From Candidatus Desulfofervidaceae bacterium (GTDB taxonomy: Bacteria; Desulfobacterota; Desulfofervidia; Desulfofervidales; Desulfofervidaceae), in NCBI GenBank assembly GCA_027064585.1, contig JAMOPI010000036.1, forward strand, positions 1-41,776: 41,776 nt of DNA. Reading direction: 5' to 3'. The translations under genes and the position numbers were made by a program. Shown one piece after another: positions 9,701 to 16,881 of this stretch; position 1 is the stretch's first letter; each line of letters opens with the position of its first letter. Under the pieces are notes generated by a model. It made no database searches, was not told the origin of the DNA, and saw nothing but the letters and a program-made list of their open reading frames with translations.

Positions 9701-10368
9701 TTTTTAATATTATCAGTGAATATATCACACCCGAACAACAAGAAGAATGTAAGTTTCGTGTGGGAGATTCTTATGACTTTCAAGGAGATGAACGGGATAT
9801 AATACTTCTATCAATGGTGGTAGGAGCTAATGATGAAAAAAGACTGACCACATTATCCGATGATATTAAACGATATAGACAACGTTTCAACGTAGCAGTT
9901 AGTAGGGCAAGAGATAAATTAATCCTTTTTCATTCTATAAGACTTGAGGACTTAAAACCTAATGATTTACGATATCAACTACTTTATTATATCCAAAATA
10001 GAGTATTACCCAATGACATAGAAATAGAAAAAGTAGATACAAAATTTGAGTCACCATTTGAAGAAAAGGTTTATCATTGGCTTACAAGTAGAGGTTACCG
10101 CGTCACTCCACAAGTTAAAGTTGGCCATTATCGTATAGACCTAGTTGTAGAAGGCACTAATTCACGACTTGGTATAGAATGTGATGGTGATAGATGGCAT
10201 CCTCCAGAGAAATGGTGGGCAGGTCAAGTTAGGCAAAGACAACTTGAAAGGATGGGGTGGACAATCTGTAGAATTTGGGGTAGCGATTTTTACCGCGATC
10301 CGGATGTAGCTATGAAATCTATCTTACATGCGCTTGATGAATTAAGAATTACTCCACATAGTTTTTAA
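6703..10368 (+). CDS. SF1 helicase-like protein with C-terminal PD-(D/E)XK nuclease domain; Walker A motif not found
   Basis: A 1221-residue protein. Residues 1-185 are unassigned; 200-700 are rich in charged helices with a coiled coil at about 215-245. The SF1 motifs begin late: an RKLGKGKG region near 770, motif II VVIIDEASQ near 822-830, motif III VGDPEQISP near 848, LKEHFRCVPE in motif IV, YDFQGDERD in motif V near 1024, and FNVAVSRARDK in motif VI near 1061. From about 1115 there is a Vsr/REase_MTES_1575-like nuclease: SPFEEKV, YRIDLVV, IECDGDRWH and GWTICRIWGSDF, giving the E...D...ExD core. No GxxxxGK[ST] Walker A occurs anywhere; the one GKS (near 983) has the wrong context. From memory, relatives carry a GPPGTGKT block between the N-terminal region and the coiled coil, so an in-frame loss near residues 185-190 is likely. 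The gene is markedly AT-rich (16 G+C in 60 at 8041-8100). Ribosome binding site AGAGG 6690-6694. A defence role is plausible but inferred. Confidence 0.8.
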   Translation: MGQPLENRAKVLFDYLQEVIKLGLKVFRTVEEHKEDFVLFQNKIPNAQGISLFTPSGEDLYWLSVYRQSIPDPPELPKILEGWIETYDDPEKEPQIINQKAVIKNGMQKIVKFCEDKSREDAFIEYLERWEQWAKDVKDKKKVQALFDKLFKINEQLKYDEQLELIWGYGLLLWKKNGYTIKYPLVTHSREKLEKAVATITEIVTQSQPHILQKQTKNLEDKLDQLREELTKIENQIKELSLAQHRYIKFDDEIFLPADIIEKIKKEQRKHAWLVDNLEYKLTIENSGEKEIIHIVAIPPLSTEEIEELKTLRNQLLEYLSNLSYDLPSTNELVDRIGFQKIVEDFQKISQIEKTIKEYIPNLILKNDSEELFDKALKILKDTLDTYKLITENWQYSLLSEFRKGTLEINRIKLAIEKFNTKANELNKLNQTIDPFQVITLPETFSLEDQKIYVEQALDCVKKGKKILRFFEFNRKKKAVLKSILINGRSPGSIKEWEDVLKYIMFLTIIKELKLQWNNFAKSINAPQLSENKTPDQDAKKLLSLIQKLNALINYETIYLPKTRQILSPLIVDADKIVTDTSLEKIYNALKLKKEIRDFQSSKSLREELKSNLQRIIAKGKPHPIVKELLTCLEDIFNKENIKNWERAYLQIKHLESLKPQYNRFKELLNKLSKQAPRWTEKWKERNISEGELCPPYWQRSWWFQALKKYIQDISDSTKKIYELEEKQKQLIDEVKRTKRELVLTKVKLSLTQSLTEAQLMALKRWYLAVRKLGKGKGRYTWQKERLVQKEMRKAKDAVPVWIMPLYRVSETIPSEFGSFDVVIIDEASQCDIRALLALARGKKAIIVGDPEQISPEGVGINREEIRKLIKIYLSEIPNKDYFDLETSIYDLANIVFSGQGVLMLKEHFRCVPEIIEFSNKLCYHGEILPLRNPSPNERLDPVLESVFVEGGYREGRMDVNKPEARAICERVKQIVNDPKYQGKSIGVISLLGKDQAKYIFNIISEYITPEQQEECKFRVGDSYDFQGDERDIILLSMVVGANDEKRLTTLSDDIKRYRQRFNVAVSRARDKLILFHSIRLEDLKPNDLRYQLLYYIQNRVLPNDIEIEKVDTKFESPFEEKVYHWLTSRGYRVTPQVKVGHYRIDLVVEGTNSRLGIECDGDRWHPPEKWWAGQVRQRQLERMGWTICRIWGSDFYRDPDVAMKSILHALDELRITPHSF

Positions 10369-10395
10369 GAGTTTAATTTTTTAAGGAGTCCAATC

Positions 10396-11391
10396 ATGAT
10401 AGGAGAAAGAGAAAAGGATGACTTGCAAACCATAAAATGTATGCCCGCAAGGATCAAACTTATCCTTATCAACAGTCAAAATCAAGATTTATTTTTAAAG
10501 CTAGAGGCCTTTTGCGAGGAGTTAAAAAGGTATTTGGCAGAATTAGAGATTGCCTATACCCAAGAGGATTTACCTGCCTATCCGGCCATAAAGATAACGA
10601 GCAGAAATAGGGAAATAAATCTCTATTATTTCGCCTTACCTGAAGGTAGGGAGTGGTCACCTTTTTTCAACGCCCTAAAGGCTATAGCTAAGGAAGAAGT
10701 CTTCTTAGATAAAAACTCTATGGAAAGGGTCAAGAAATTAGCCCACCCGGTGGTAGTTAAGGTCTTTATTACGCCCCATTGTGTCTTTTGCCCCTTGGTG
10801 GTAGATTTAATCAACCAAGTGGCCATTGCCAATGAGTTGATAAAAGTTTTTGTTATTGACGGCACTCTCTATCCTGAACTGGCTAAGCAGTATAAGGTAA
10901 CGGCTTCTCCCACGGTGGTCATCAATGAAGATTACTTTTTGGTGGGTACTGAAGCAAGAGAAAGACTGATTGATTGGTTAGAAAAGGCCGCGCAATCCAT
11001 TTACGATCCCCAAGTGATTAAATCTCTTTTAAAGCAGGCCCAAGCCGAGCGTGTCGTAGAGCTTTGTTTGGAAAACGAGGTATATCTTAAGCCCCTTTTG
11101 GCCCTTTTGACCGACCAAGAACTTTTTCCCCGCATTGGTGCGATGCGGGTGTTGGAAGAATTAAGGGATAAGGCCCCGCAATTAATTGAAAAAGTTTTGC
11201 CGCAACTTCTAAAGATGCTTAACACGCAAGAAGCAAGGGATAAAGGAGATATTCTTTTTCTGTTAGGTCTGATTGGCACCCCTGAAGTGATTGGTTCACT
11301 CAAAGAAATTGCCCAAAGGGAAGAGGGAGAGATCAAAGAGATTACCCTTGAGGCAATAGAAGAAATAAGGCAAAGGTATAAATTCTGCTAA
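10396..11391 (+). CDS. Thioredoxin-like/PDO-type redoxin with HEAT-like C-terminal repeats
   Basis: A 331-residue protein with three parts. Residues 18-105 look like a first thioredoxin-fold domain without a CxxC. Residues 118-215 are a glutaredoxin-like domain with the active site CVFC (C129, C132) after VFITPH, and a cis-proline in TASPTVVIN near 177. Residues 220-331 are helical repeats of HEAT type, such as LFPRIGAMRVLEEL and GLIGTPEVIGSLKEIA. The tandem redoxin layout resembles the protein disulfide oxidoreductases and AhpF N-terminal domains of thermophiles and anaerobes; the repeat tail probably docks a partner protein. No signal peptide is present, so it is cytoplasmic. An AAGGAG ribosome binding site at 10383-10388 sits 7 bases before the ATG. 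It follows the AT-rich helicase gene but has normal base composition, so it probably belonged to the operon upstream of that gene. Confidence 0.82.
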   Translation: MIGEREKDDLQTIKCMPARIKLILINSQNQDLFLKLEAFCEELKRYLAELEIAYTQEDLPAYPAIKITSRNREINLYYFALPEGREWSPFFNALKAIAKEEVFLDKNSMERVKKLAHPVVVKVFITPHCVFCPLVVDLINQVAIANELIKVFVIDGTLYPELAKQYKVTASPTVVINEDYFLVGTEARERLIDWLEKAAQSIYDPQVIKSLLKQAQAERVVELCLENEVYLKPLLALLTDQELFPRIGAMRVLEELRDKAPQLIEKVLPQLLKMLNTQEARDKGDILFLLGLIGTPEVIGSLKEIAQREEGEIKEITLEAIEEIRQRYKFC

Positions 11392-11402
11392 TTTTCTGAT
11401 TG

Positions 11403-12959
11403 TTAATTCTCAATTTTTCCCCACCCCCCACCACCAGGGGTTTCAATGATAACCTGGTCCCCAGGACCCACTTCAAGGTTAACCTTGCCAGGTAAGGCCG
11501 TTTTTTCTCCCTTCTGGATGAGCCAGTTTTGTCCTTTCTTGCCTGATTCTCCTCCTTTAAGTCCGTAAGGAGCATACCTTCTGCGTTCTGAAAGGATAGT
11601 TACCGTGGCTTTAGAGAGAAAGCGGTACTGCCTAATAAGCCCATCTCCACCTTTGTAAAGACCTCTACCTCCAGAACCTTTACGCAAACGATAGGTTTCT
11701 ATAAAAAGTGGATAATCATGTTCCAAGGCCTCTATCGGGGTGTTAAGGGTATTGGTCATATGGGTGTGAATGCCGCTTAAGCCATCAGAAAATGGCCTTG
11801 CGCCCATACCTCCGCCGATGGTTTCATAATAAGCAAAGTCATCCCCGCCAATGGCAATGTTGTTCATAGAACCACAACTGGCCGCTGGGATTACCTCGGG
11901 CAGGGCCTTGGAAAGTGCCCCTAAAAGTGCATCCACGATGCGCTGCGATGTTTCTACATTACCTGCCGCCACGGCTGCCGGATAGACAGCATCAACAACC
12001 GTACCGGGTTTGGTAATTATTTTTAGCGGCCAAAAGCAACCCTGATTGATGGGATATTCACCTAACGTGTGCAAAAGACACAAAAAAACATAATACACTG
12101 CTGCCTGCGTAACGGCCTTAGGGGCATTGACACTACCTTTTACTTGATCGGCACTTTGGGTCAGGTCTATCTCAATTTCGTGTTCTTTTACTTTAAGCTT
12201 TACACAAATAGGAATGTCTTTTGTCCCAAGTCCATCATCGTCCAGATAATCAGTAAAAGAAAATTCACCCTTAGGTATGTTCTTAATCAGAGTTGCCATC
12301 GCCCTCACTGCATACTCTTTTAGGGCCGTAGCCATTTCCCTTAACTTTTTCACGCCGTAGCGTTTATACATCTCCTTTAGGCGCCTTTCTCCTCTCCATA
12401 AAGAGGCCATCTGGGCAGTGAAGTCCCCTTTTCTCTCTAACGGTGAGCGCAGTCTTTCTAGTAAATCATTGAAAAATTCTTCATTTAGCTTACCTCTTCT
12501 AAAAAGGTATCTAGGGATAATCCTTACCCCTTCTTCATCAATGTGAGTAGCCACAGCCATAGAGCCGGCATATTTACCGCCAATGTCAGCATGATGGGCC
12601 CGGTTGATCAGGAAAAAGACAAGTTCTTTTTCAAAGAATACCGGCTTAATTAGAGTTACATCCGGTAGATGTGTTCCCCCACTAAAGGGGTCGTTAGTAA
12701 TGACAACATCTCCAGGCTGCCATTCAAACTTGGGCAGCACCGTTTGCAGGGTTAAAGGCATGGCCCCTAAGTGGACTGGAATATGAGAGGCTTGTGCGAC
12801 CATTTCCCCTTGGGCGTCAAAGACAGCGCAGGAGAAGTCGCACCGCTCCCTTATATTGGGAGAAAAGGCCGAACGCCGCAGTACAATACCCATTTCCTCG
12901 GCCACGGCCGCAAAAAGCTTGTTAAAGATTTCTATTTCAATTGCTTGTGTAGCCTTCAT
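11403..12959 (-). CDS. Hydantoinase B/oxoprolinase family subunit
   Basis: A 518-residue protein of the HyuB/oxoprolinase B family. It opens with IEIEIFNKLFAAVAEEMG, has a conserved NDPFSGGTHLPD segment near 88-99, a HADIGG motif near 122-127, and ends with the glycine-rich PGGGGWG that is typical of the family. HyuB partners HyuA in ATP-dependent opening of hydantoins or 5-oxoproline, and in carboxylases for acetone and acetophenone. The substrate here cannot be told from the sequence. Its start lies inside the 3' end of hyuA (23-base overlap), so the two are translated together. It converges on the redoxin gene with only 11 bases between the two stops; no terminator hairpin is visible there. 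Confidence 0.9.
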   Translation of the reverse strand: MKATQAIEIEIFNKLFAAVAEEMGIVLRRSAFSPNIRERCDFSCAVFDAQGEMVAQASHIPVHLGAMPLTLQTVLPKFEWQPGDVVITNDPFSGGTHLPDVTLIKPVFFEKELVFFLINRAHHADIGGKYAGSMAVATHIDEEGVRIIPRYLFRRGKLNEEFFNDLLERLRSPLERKGDFTAQMASLWRGERRLKEMYKRYGVKKLREMATALKEYAVRAMATLIKNIPKGEFSFTDYLDDDGLGTKDIPICVKLKVKEHEIEIDLTQSADQVKGSVNAPKAVTQAAVYYVFLCLLHTLGEYPINQGCFWPLKIITKPGTVVDAVYPAAVAAGNVETSQRIVDALLGALSKALPEVIPAASCGSMNNIAIGGDDFAYYETIGGGMGARPFSDGLSGIHTHMTNTLNTPIEALEHDYPLFIETYRLRKGSGGRGLYKGGDGLIRQYRFLSKATVTILSERRRYAPYGLKGGESGKKGQNWLIQKGEKTALPGKVNLEVGPGDQVIIETPGGGGWGKIEN

Positions 12960-14895
12960 AATACAAGATAAGGGTATAATTTTCGCCTACTTCTACAAAA
13001 AAGTCAGGTTCTACCCATACCGTGGTAAAGGGTTCTACCACTAGGGCAGGACCTTTAAACTGCTCACCGATCCTTAAACGGTTCCAATCAATTACCGGCA
13101 CCTCTAACCAGCCCTTTTTGGTAAAAACCTTTGTTTGTCTCAAAGGTACTTCTTGACCTTCTGGTCTTATCTGCCAATCAGTATTCTCTCTTTGGCCTCT
13201 TACCCGCAAACGCAGGGTGACAATTTCAATGGGAAAGTCTTGATAAGAATGGCCAAATTGTTTTTTGTGTTCCTCACAAAAGGCAGAGATGTAATCATCC
13301 TGTAAAGGGATACTTAATTCATAACCCTGGCCTTGATAACGCATGTCCAAAAAATATTCATATTCTAATTCACCCTCTACAAGGCCCATCTGTTTCATCT
13401 GAGAGGCCGCCTGTCTTTTTAATTCTAAAAGGACTTCTTTAAGACGGTCTTTAGCCCCTTTGTCTGCCTTTAGCCAGATAGTACGGGAGAAGTCCTTAAG
13501 AGGTGGGGCAAACAAAAGGCCAAAGGCAGAAAGTACACTAGCAAGCTTTGGCACAAGCACACGCCTTACCCCTAATTCTCTGGTCAAGGCACAGGCATGA
13601 AGTCCACTGGCGCCTCCAAAGCAAAACAAAGAAAAGGCCTGGGGATCGTATCCCCGTTCTAGGGAAACCCTTCTTAGGGCCCGAATCATGTTAATATTGG
13701 CTACTTCAATGATACCCAAGGCGGCTTCTTCTATAGAAATCTGCATCCTTTGTGCCAATTTAGAGATGGCCTTTTTAGAACGCTCTGGATATAGCCGAAA
13801 ACGACCGTTTAAGAAATGTTCGGGCAAAATGCGCCCAAGCACAACATTAGCATCGGTAACTGTAGGCAAATCGCCCTTGCCATAACAAGCAGGCCCTGGA
13901 TCGGCCCCAGCACTTTGAGGACCTACCTTTAATACGCCACCTGCGTCCAAGTAGGCAATACAACCACCACCTGCACCCACGGTGTGAATGTCAATTACCG
14001 GTAGGCTTAAAGGAAAACCATCTAAGATATACTCTCGCGTAAAGGGAATACATCCGTCCACCAGGCAGACATCCGTAGAGGTGCCGCCCATATCAAAGGT
14101 AATAATTTTGTCCTCTCCCAATGTCTTAGCCCAGCTAAAGGCCCCACTGACACCACCGGCTGGACCAGAAAGGACCGTATGCGCGGCCAACCGGCCTGCC
14201 TCTTCGGCCTTAAGCCAGCCTCCGTTTGACTGCTGAATGTAAAGGGCAGCCCTAGGTAATTTCTCTTTAAGTCGGGTCAAATAACGACTCATAATGGGGC
14301 TTAAATAGGCATTGATGGCCGTAGTGGATGCTCTTTCAAATTCTCTAAATTCTGGCAAAATTTCTGAAGAAATACTTACAGGCAGATGTAAGGAGGAAAT
14401 GGCTTTTTTTAAAGCCTGTTCGTGCTTTGGATAAAGATAGGCGTGTAAAAGACATATAGCTACGCTTTCTACCGGTCGTTTTTTTAAAGAAGAAAGACAC
14501 CTTTTTTGTTCTTGCCCAGAAAGAGGAATAAGCACCTCTCCCTTAGCCGTAAGACGTTCTTTAACCCCAAAACAATCTTTTTTTAAAACAATGGGAGCAG
14601 GTTTTTCTACATTAAAGTCATAAAGGCTACTTCTGGCCTGGCGTCCGATAAAAAGGATATCTTCAAAGCCAGCGGTGGTGATAAAGGCAGTTCTTGCTCC
14701 CTTACGTTCTAAAAAGGCATTGGTGGCTACAGTAGAGCCGTGGACAAGGGTTGTAACTGGCAAACTTGCTATGCCTTCTAAAACGGCTACAGAAGGATCA
14801 AAGGGGGTAGAAGAGACCTTATTGGCTTTCAGTATTCCATCTTCCACAAATACTATATCTGTAAAAGTACCACCTGTATCTGCTGCTACCCGCAT
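12937..14895 (-). CDS. Hydantoinase A/oxoprolinase family subunit
   Basis: A 652-residue HyuA protein. The actin-like ATPase signature DTGGTFTDI is at 6-14, followed by HGSTVATNAFLERKG near 54 and a second nucleotide-binding motif, FDMGGTSTDVCLVDG, near 268. The C-terminal third carries the usual SGL-type region with GQGYELSIP near 543. In this family the A subunit phosphorylates the substrate and the B subunit completes the reaction. Length and motif order are normal and nothing is missing. It starts at ATG 14893-14895 with a GAAGGG Shine-Dalgarno 7 bases upstream, which forms part of an inverted repeat. No third subunit (such as acetone carboxylase gamma) is next to it, so a hydrolase rather than a carboxylase is more likely. 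Confidence 0.9.
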   Translation of the reverse strand: MRVAADTGGTFTDIVFVEDGILKANKVSSTPFDPSVAVLEGIASLPVTTLVHGSTVATNAFLERKGARTAFITTAGFEDILFIGRQARSSLYDFNVEKPAPIVLKKDCFGVKERLTAKGEVLIPLSGQEQKRCLSSLKKRPVESVAICLLHAYLYPKHEQALKKAISSLHLPVSISSEILPEFREFERASTTAINAYLSPIMSRYLTRLKEKLPRAALYIQQSNGGWLKAEEAGRLAAHTVLSGPAGGVSGAFSWAKTLGEDKIITFDMGGTSTDVCLVDGCIPFTREYILDGFPLSLPVIDIHTVGAGGGCIAYLDAGGVLKVGPQSAGADPGPACYGKGDLPTVTDANVVLGRILPEHFLNGRFRLYPERSKKAISKLAQRMQISIEEAALGIIEVANINMIRALRRVSLERGYDPQAFSLFCFGGASGLHACALTRELGVRRVLVPKLASVLSAFGLLFAPPLKDFSRTIWLKADKGAKDRLKEVLLELKRQAASQMKQMGLVEGELEYEYFLDMRYQGQGYELSIPLQDDYISAFCEEHKKQFGHSYQDFPIEIVTLRLRVRGQRENTDWQIRPEGQEVPLRQTKVFTKKGWLEVPVIDWNRLRIGEQFKGPALVVEPFTTVWVEPDFFVEVGENYTLILYYEGYTSN

Positions 14896-14900
14896 AGATT

Positions 14901-14921
14901 AACCCTTCTTTAACAAGGGTT
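14901..14921 (-). promoter_or_regulatory. Inverted repeat covering the hyuA ribosome binding site
   Basis: AACCCTT at 14901-14907 and AAGGGTT at 14915-14921 form a perfect 7-bp inverted repeat with a 7-base loop. On the hyuA strand the arm nearest the ATG contains the GAAGGG ribosome binding site. The repeat also covers the start of transcription predicted from the nearby promoter. It could be a repressor operator or an RNA hairpin that hides the ribosome binding site; the sequence does not decide between them. Confidence 0.4.
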
Positions 14922-14922
14922 G

Positions 14923-14950
14923 ATATAACGGAAATGAGTGAAAAACGCAA
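14923..14950 (-). promoter_or_regulatory. Candidate promoter for hyuA-hyuB
   Basis: Read on the minus strand, TTGCGT (14945-14950) and TTATAT (14923-14928) are separated by 16 bases, a fair sigma-70-type match. Transcription would start near 14916, about 20 bases before the hyuA ATG. It is a prediction from consensus only. Confidence 0.35.
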
Positions 14951-14975
14951 GAGCGTTTATAGCTTTGTTGCGTTT
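14943..14975. repeat. Nested inverted repeats in the hyuA upstream region
   Basis: AAACGC (14943-14948) can pair with GCGTTT (14953-14958) over a 4-base loop. The longer AAACGCAA (14943-14950) can instead pair with TTGCGTTT (14968-14975) over 17 bases. The two pairings exclude each other. The block overlaps the predicted hyuA -35 box and lies upstream of the promoter of the aldehyde oxidoreductase remnant, which would suit an operator between divergent genes. Confidence 0.4.
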
Positions 14976-15024
14976 GTTGGATTAAATGCAAGAACCCATG
15001 AATGCGGATAAACTCATTTTTTTC

Positions 15025-15052
15025 TTGACATTATTATATTTTTTTCTATTAA
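15025..15052 (+). promoter_or_regulatory. Promoter-like site before the AOR pseudogene
   Basis: A perfect TTGACA at 15025-15030 is followed after 16 bases by TATTAA at 15047-15052 (or TAAAAT at 15050-15055 after 19). The transcript would begin only a few bases before the ATG at 15066, leaving no room for a ribosome binding site, and none is seen. Confidence 0.45.
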
Positions 15053-15065
15053 AATACATCTTAAA

Positions 15066-16049
15066 ATGTACGGATGGTGTGGCTGTATTATACGGGTTGA
15101 TCTGAGTACAAATACTATAGCCAAAGTCCCTCTTTCCCAAGATGTTGCCCGTCAGTTTTTGGGAGGAAGGGGTTTTAATTCTAAAGTGCTGTTTGATGAA
15201 ATTCCTTTAGGGATTGATCCCTTAAGTGCTCAAAATGTTATCTGTTTTGCCCCAGGACTTTTGTCAGGTACACCTTTTCCTCTAACCAGTCGGGTTGAGG
15301 TGAGCACTCTTTCTCCTTACAGTGGTATTTTGGGAGATGGTAATGCTGGTGGGAAGTTTGCTGCCTTTTTAAAAAAGGCAGGTTATGATCAGATCATCAT
15401 TACAGGAAAGGCCTCTTCTCCAAAGTATCTTTTGATTGATAATGAGCAAATTGAGCTTAAAGATGCGACTGATTTATGGGGAAAAACCACATGGGAAACA
15501 ACTGATATTCTTATAGAGCGGCATGGTCACGATATCTCTGTTGCCTGTATTGGACAGGCAGGTGAAAATCTTGTCCGTTTTGCCACCACCATTATAGACA
15601 AATATGCTTCCGCGGCTAGGGGTAGTGGAGCAGTCTTGGGAGCAAAAAGACTAAAGGCTATTGTGGTTAGAGGTAAAAATAACGTCAAAATAGCTGATCC
15701 TGAAACTTTTAAGGCCTTAGTTAAAGCAGACTTAAAGTTTTTAACGACTGATAAATTTCAAACACGGGTGGCGGCTATCTATGGTAGTCACTTTGGTGTG
15801 CTCCATTGGCATCCTGGCTTTAGGCATTACCAAAAATATCTTAAAGCCAAAGAAATTCCCCACAAGCTTCGCCCTAAGGCTTGGGAAAAATATGAAATAT
15901 GAAGATATGGCTGTTATGGTTGTCCTATTCGGTGTAAGAACCTCTTTCGCATCCCTGAGGGACAAAGGGCAGGTGAGATAGGCGGTGCCTTAGAATATGA
16001 ATGTATCTTTTGCTCTGGATATTCGGTGGTTACCTGTGGTAACCATTAA
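15066..16049 (+). pseudogene. Broken aldehyde:ferredoxin oxidoreductase gene
   Basis: The frame starts MYGWCGCIIRVDLSTN and continues through GGRGFNSKVLFDE, SPYSGILGDGNAGGKFA and the ASAARGSGAVLGAKRLKAIVV block. These are the N-terminal domain and cofactor-contact motifs of tungsten aldehyde:ferredoxin oxidoreductases, which are normally about 600 residues. After 278 codons an in-frame TGA (15900-15902) interrupts the sequence just before the iron-sulfur ligand motif. The same frame then continues as RYGCYGCPIRCKNLF with good family similarity and stops at TAA 16047-16049. The second half of the gene, including the last Fe-S ligand and much of the pterin-binding part, is absent. The TGA aligns where relatives have a basic residue, so an AGA-to-TGA change is the simplest explanation. 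The product cannot be an active enzyme. Confidence 0.85.
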
Positions 16050-16346
16050 TTGGATCTACAATTGTGTAGTTTCTCCTCCTTGGAGGCCAGAAGATGAAGA
16101 GATAGTAAAAGTTAAACCTTGATATTCTTTTTAAAGATCATCATCCCTTATATCGTCACAGTTAATTCTATTGTGGATTAGAAAACATGTATAAAATTTT
16201 AGCTCCGGAGGGTTTAAGCAATTTATTATCTTGTACTTTAATTTGGAGCAAAAGGAGTAATTTGTCTTTCCATGAAATGGGTATGGTGTTAAGCACGCTG
16301 GCTTTATGTCTGATAATGTATATTATGTCAAATTTTTTAAGATGGG
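16050..16346. other. Gene-free stretch after the AOR remnant
   Basis: No convincing gene lies between the AOR remnant and the promoter at 16347. A short frame near 16048-16123 without a start codon reads ...SPPWRPEDEEIVKVKP and may be a scrap of a lost gene; I could not match it to a family. A 62-codon plus-strand frame at 16187-16375 has no ribosome binding site and runs through the promoter of the next operon. No RNA gene, repeat or terminator was recognised. Confidence 0.5.
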
Positions 16347-16376
16347 TTGACAAACGTCCCCTTTTCGCCCTATAAG
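16347..16376 (+). promoter_or_regulatory. Strong sigma-70-type promoter of the lipoprotein-aminotransferase-mnmA-mtaB operon
   Basis: TTGACA (16347-16352, perfect) and TATAAG (16371-16376, five of six) are separated by 18 bases. The predicted transcript starts near 16383. A full AGGAGG ribosome binding site at 16399-16404 precedes the ATG at 16411 by 6 bases. Confidence 0.7.
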
Positions 16377-16410
16377 AAAATGGAAGTTTCTTATTTTTAG
16401 GAGGTTAAGA

Positions 16411-16881
16411 ATGAAAGTTAAAAAATTGTGGATACCTGTTGTCCTTATGATATTTTTAGTTACGGCTGCTTGCACGACAACAAAGACCATAATAGTTCCT
16501 CCAACCCTTGCGCAAAAGACAACTGCCTATGATGTGTATGGAGTAGTATTGGATACCTTTCAGGATTTAACTATCCCTGTAGAATTTCAGGATCCTCCTT
16601 ATTCCTTGGAAACGCCTTGGATGTATTGGCCACCTTATCTAGCTAATAAAATTCTGGGCTTTCCATTTACTTGGTGGAAGTACAGGGCCATTGTAACCGA
16701 GAAAACAATTACTCTAGAAGCCGAAGGACGAGGATTGAGTTTGGCCACATTCGGTATCTTTGTTAATTTTATTCCAGCACCGATTAATTGGATAGCAAAG
16801 GCCATTGAAGAAAACCTCAAAACCCTTAATATGAATGTAAAGGTAGAAACAAAGATAGTCTGGTCAAAAGGAGTAGAATAA
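16411..16881 (+). CDS. Small lipoprotein of unknown function
   Basis: A 156-residue protein with a lipoprotein signal: KVKK, a hydrophobic stretch (about 6-18) and the lipobox TAAC with the modified Cys at residue 21. The mature part contains a proline- and tryptophan-rich middle (TPWMYWPPY, FTWWKYRA) and the segment VNFIPAPINWIAKAI near 113-127, which may touch the membrane. I do not recognise a family. The residue after the Cys is threonine, so by the E. coli rule it would go to the outer membrane. The strong promoter and ribosome binding site suggest good expression. It shares the TAATG junction (16879-16883) with the aminotransferase gene, so it is translated in step with an otherwise cytoplasmic operon. 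Confidence 0.75.
   Translation: MKVKKLWIPVVLMIFLVTAACTTTKTIIVPPTLAQKTTAYDVYGVVLDTFQDLTIPVEFQDPPYSLETPWMYWPPYLANKILGFPFTWWKYRAIVTEKTITLEAEGRGLSLATFGIFVNFIPAPINWIAKAIEENLKTLNMNVKVETKIVWSKGVE

Noticed and set aside
11391-11403. Bidirectional terminator between the redoxin and hyuB genes
   Set aside because: Only 11 bases separate the two stop codons and no GC-rich stem with a T-run is present there.
15900-15902. TGA in the aldehyde oxidoreductase frame as a selenocysteine codon
   Set aside because: No SECIS-like hairpin is apparent just after it, relatives have a basic residue here, and the frame stops again after 49 codons with half the gene missing.
16168-16353. 61-codon minus-strand frame in the same gap
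   Set aside because: No ribosome binding site and no recognisable pattern; it mirrors the frame on the other strand.
16187-16375. 62-codon plus-strand frame as a small membrane protein gene
   Set aside because: No ribosome binding site, no family pattern, and it runs through the -35 and -10 boxes of the following operon.
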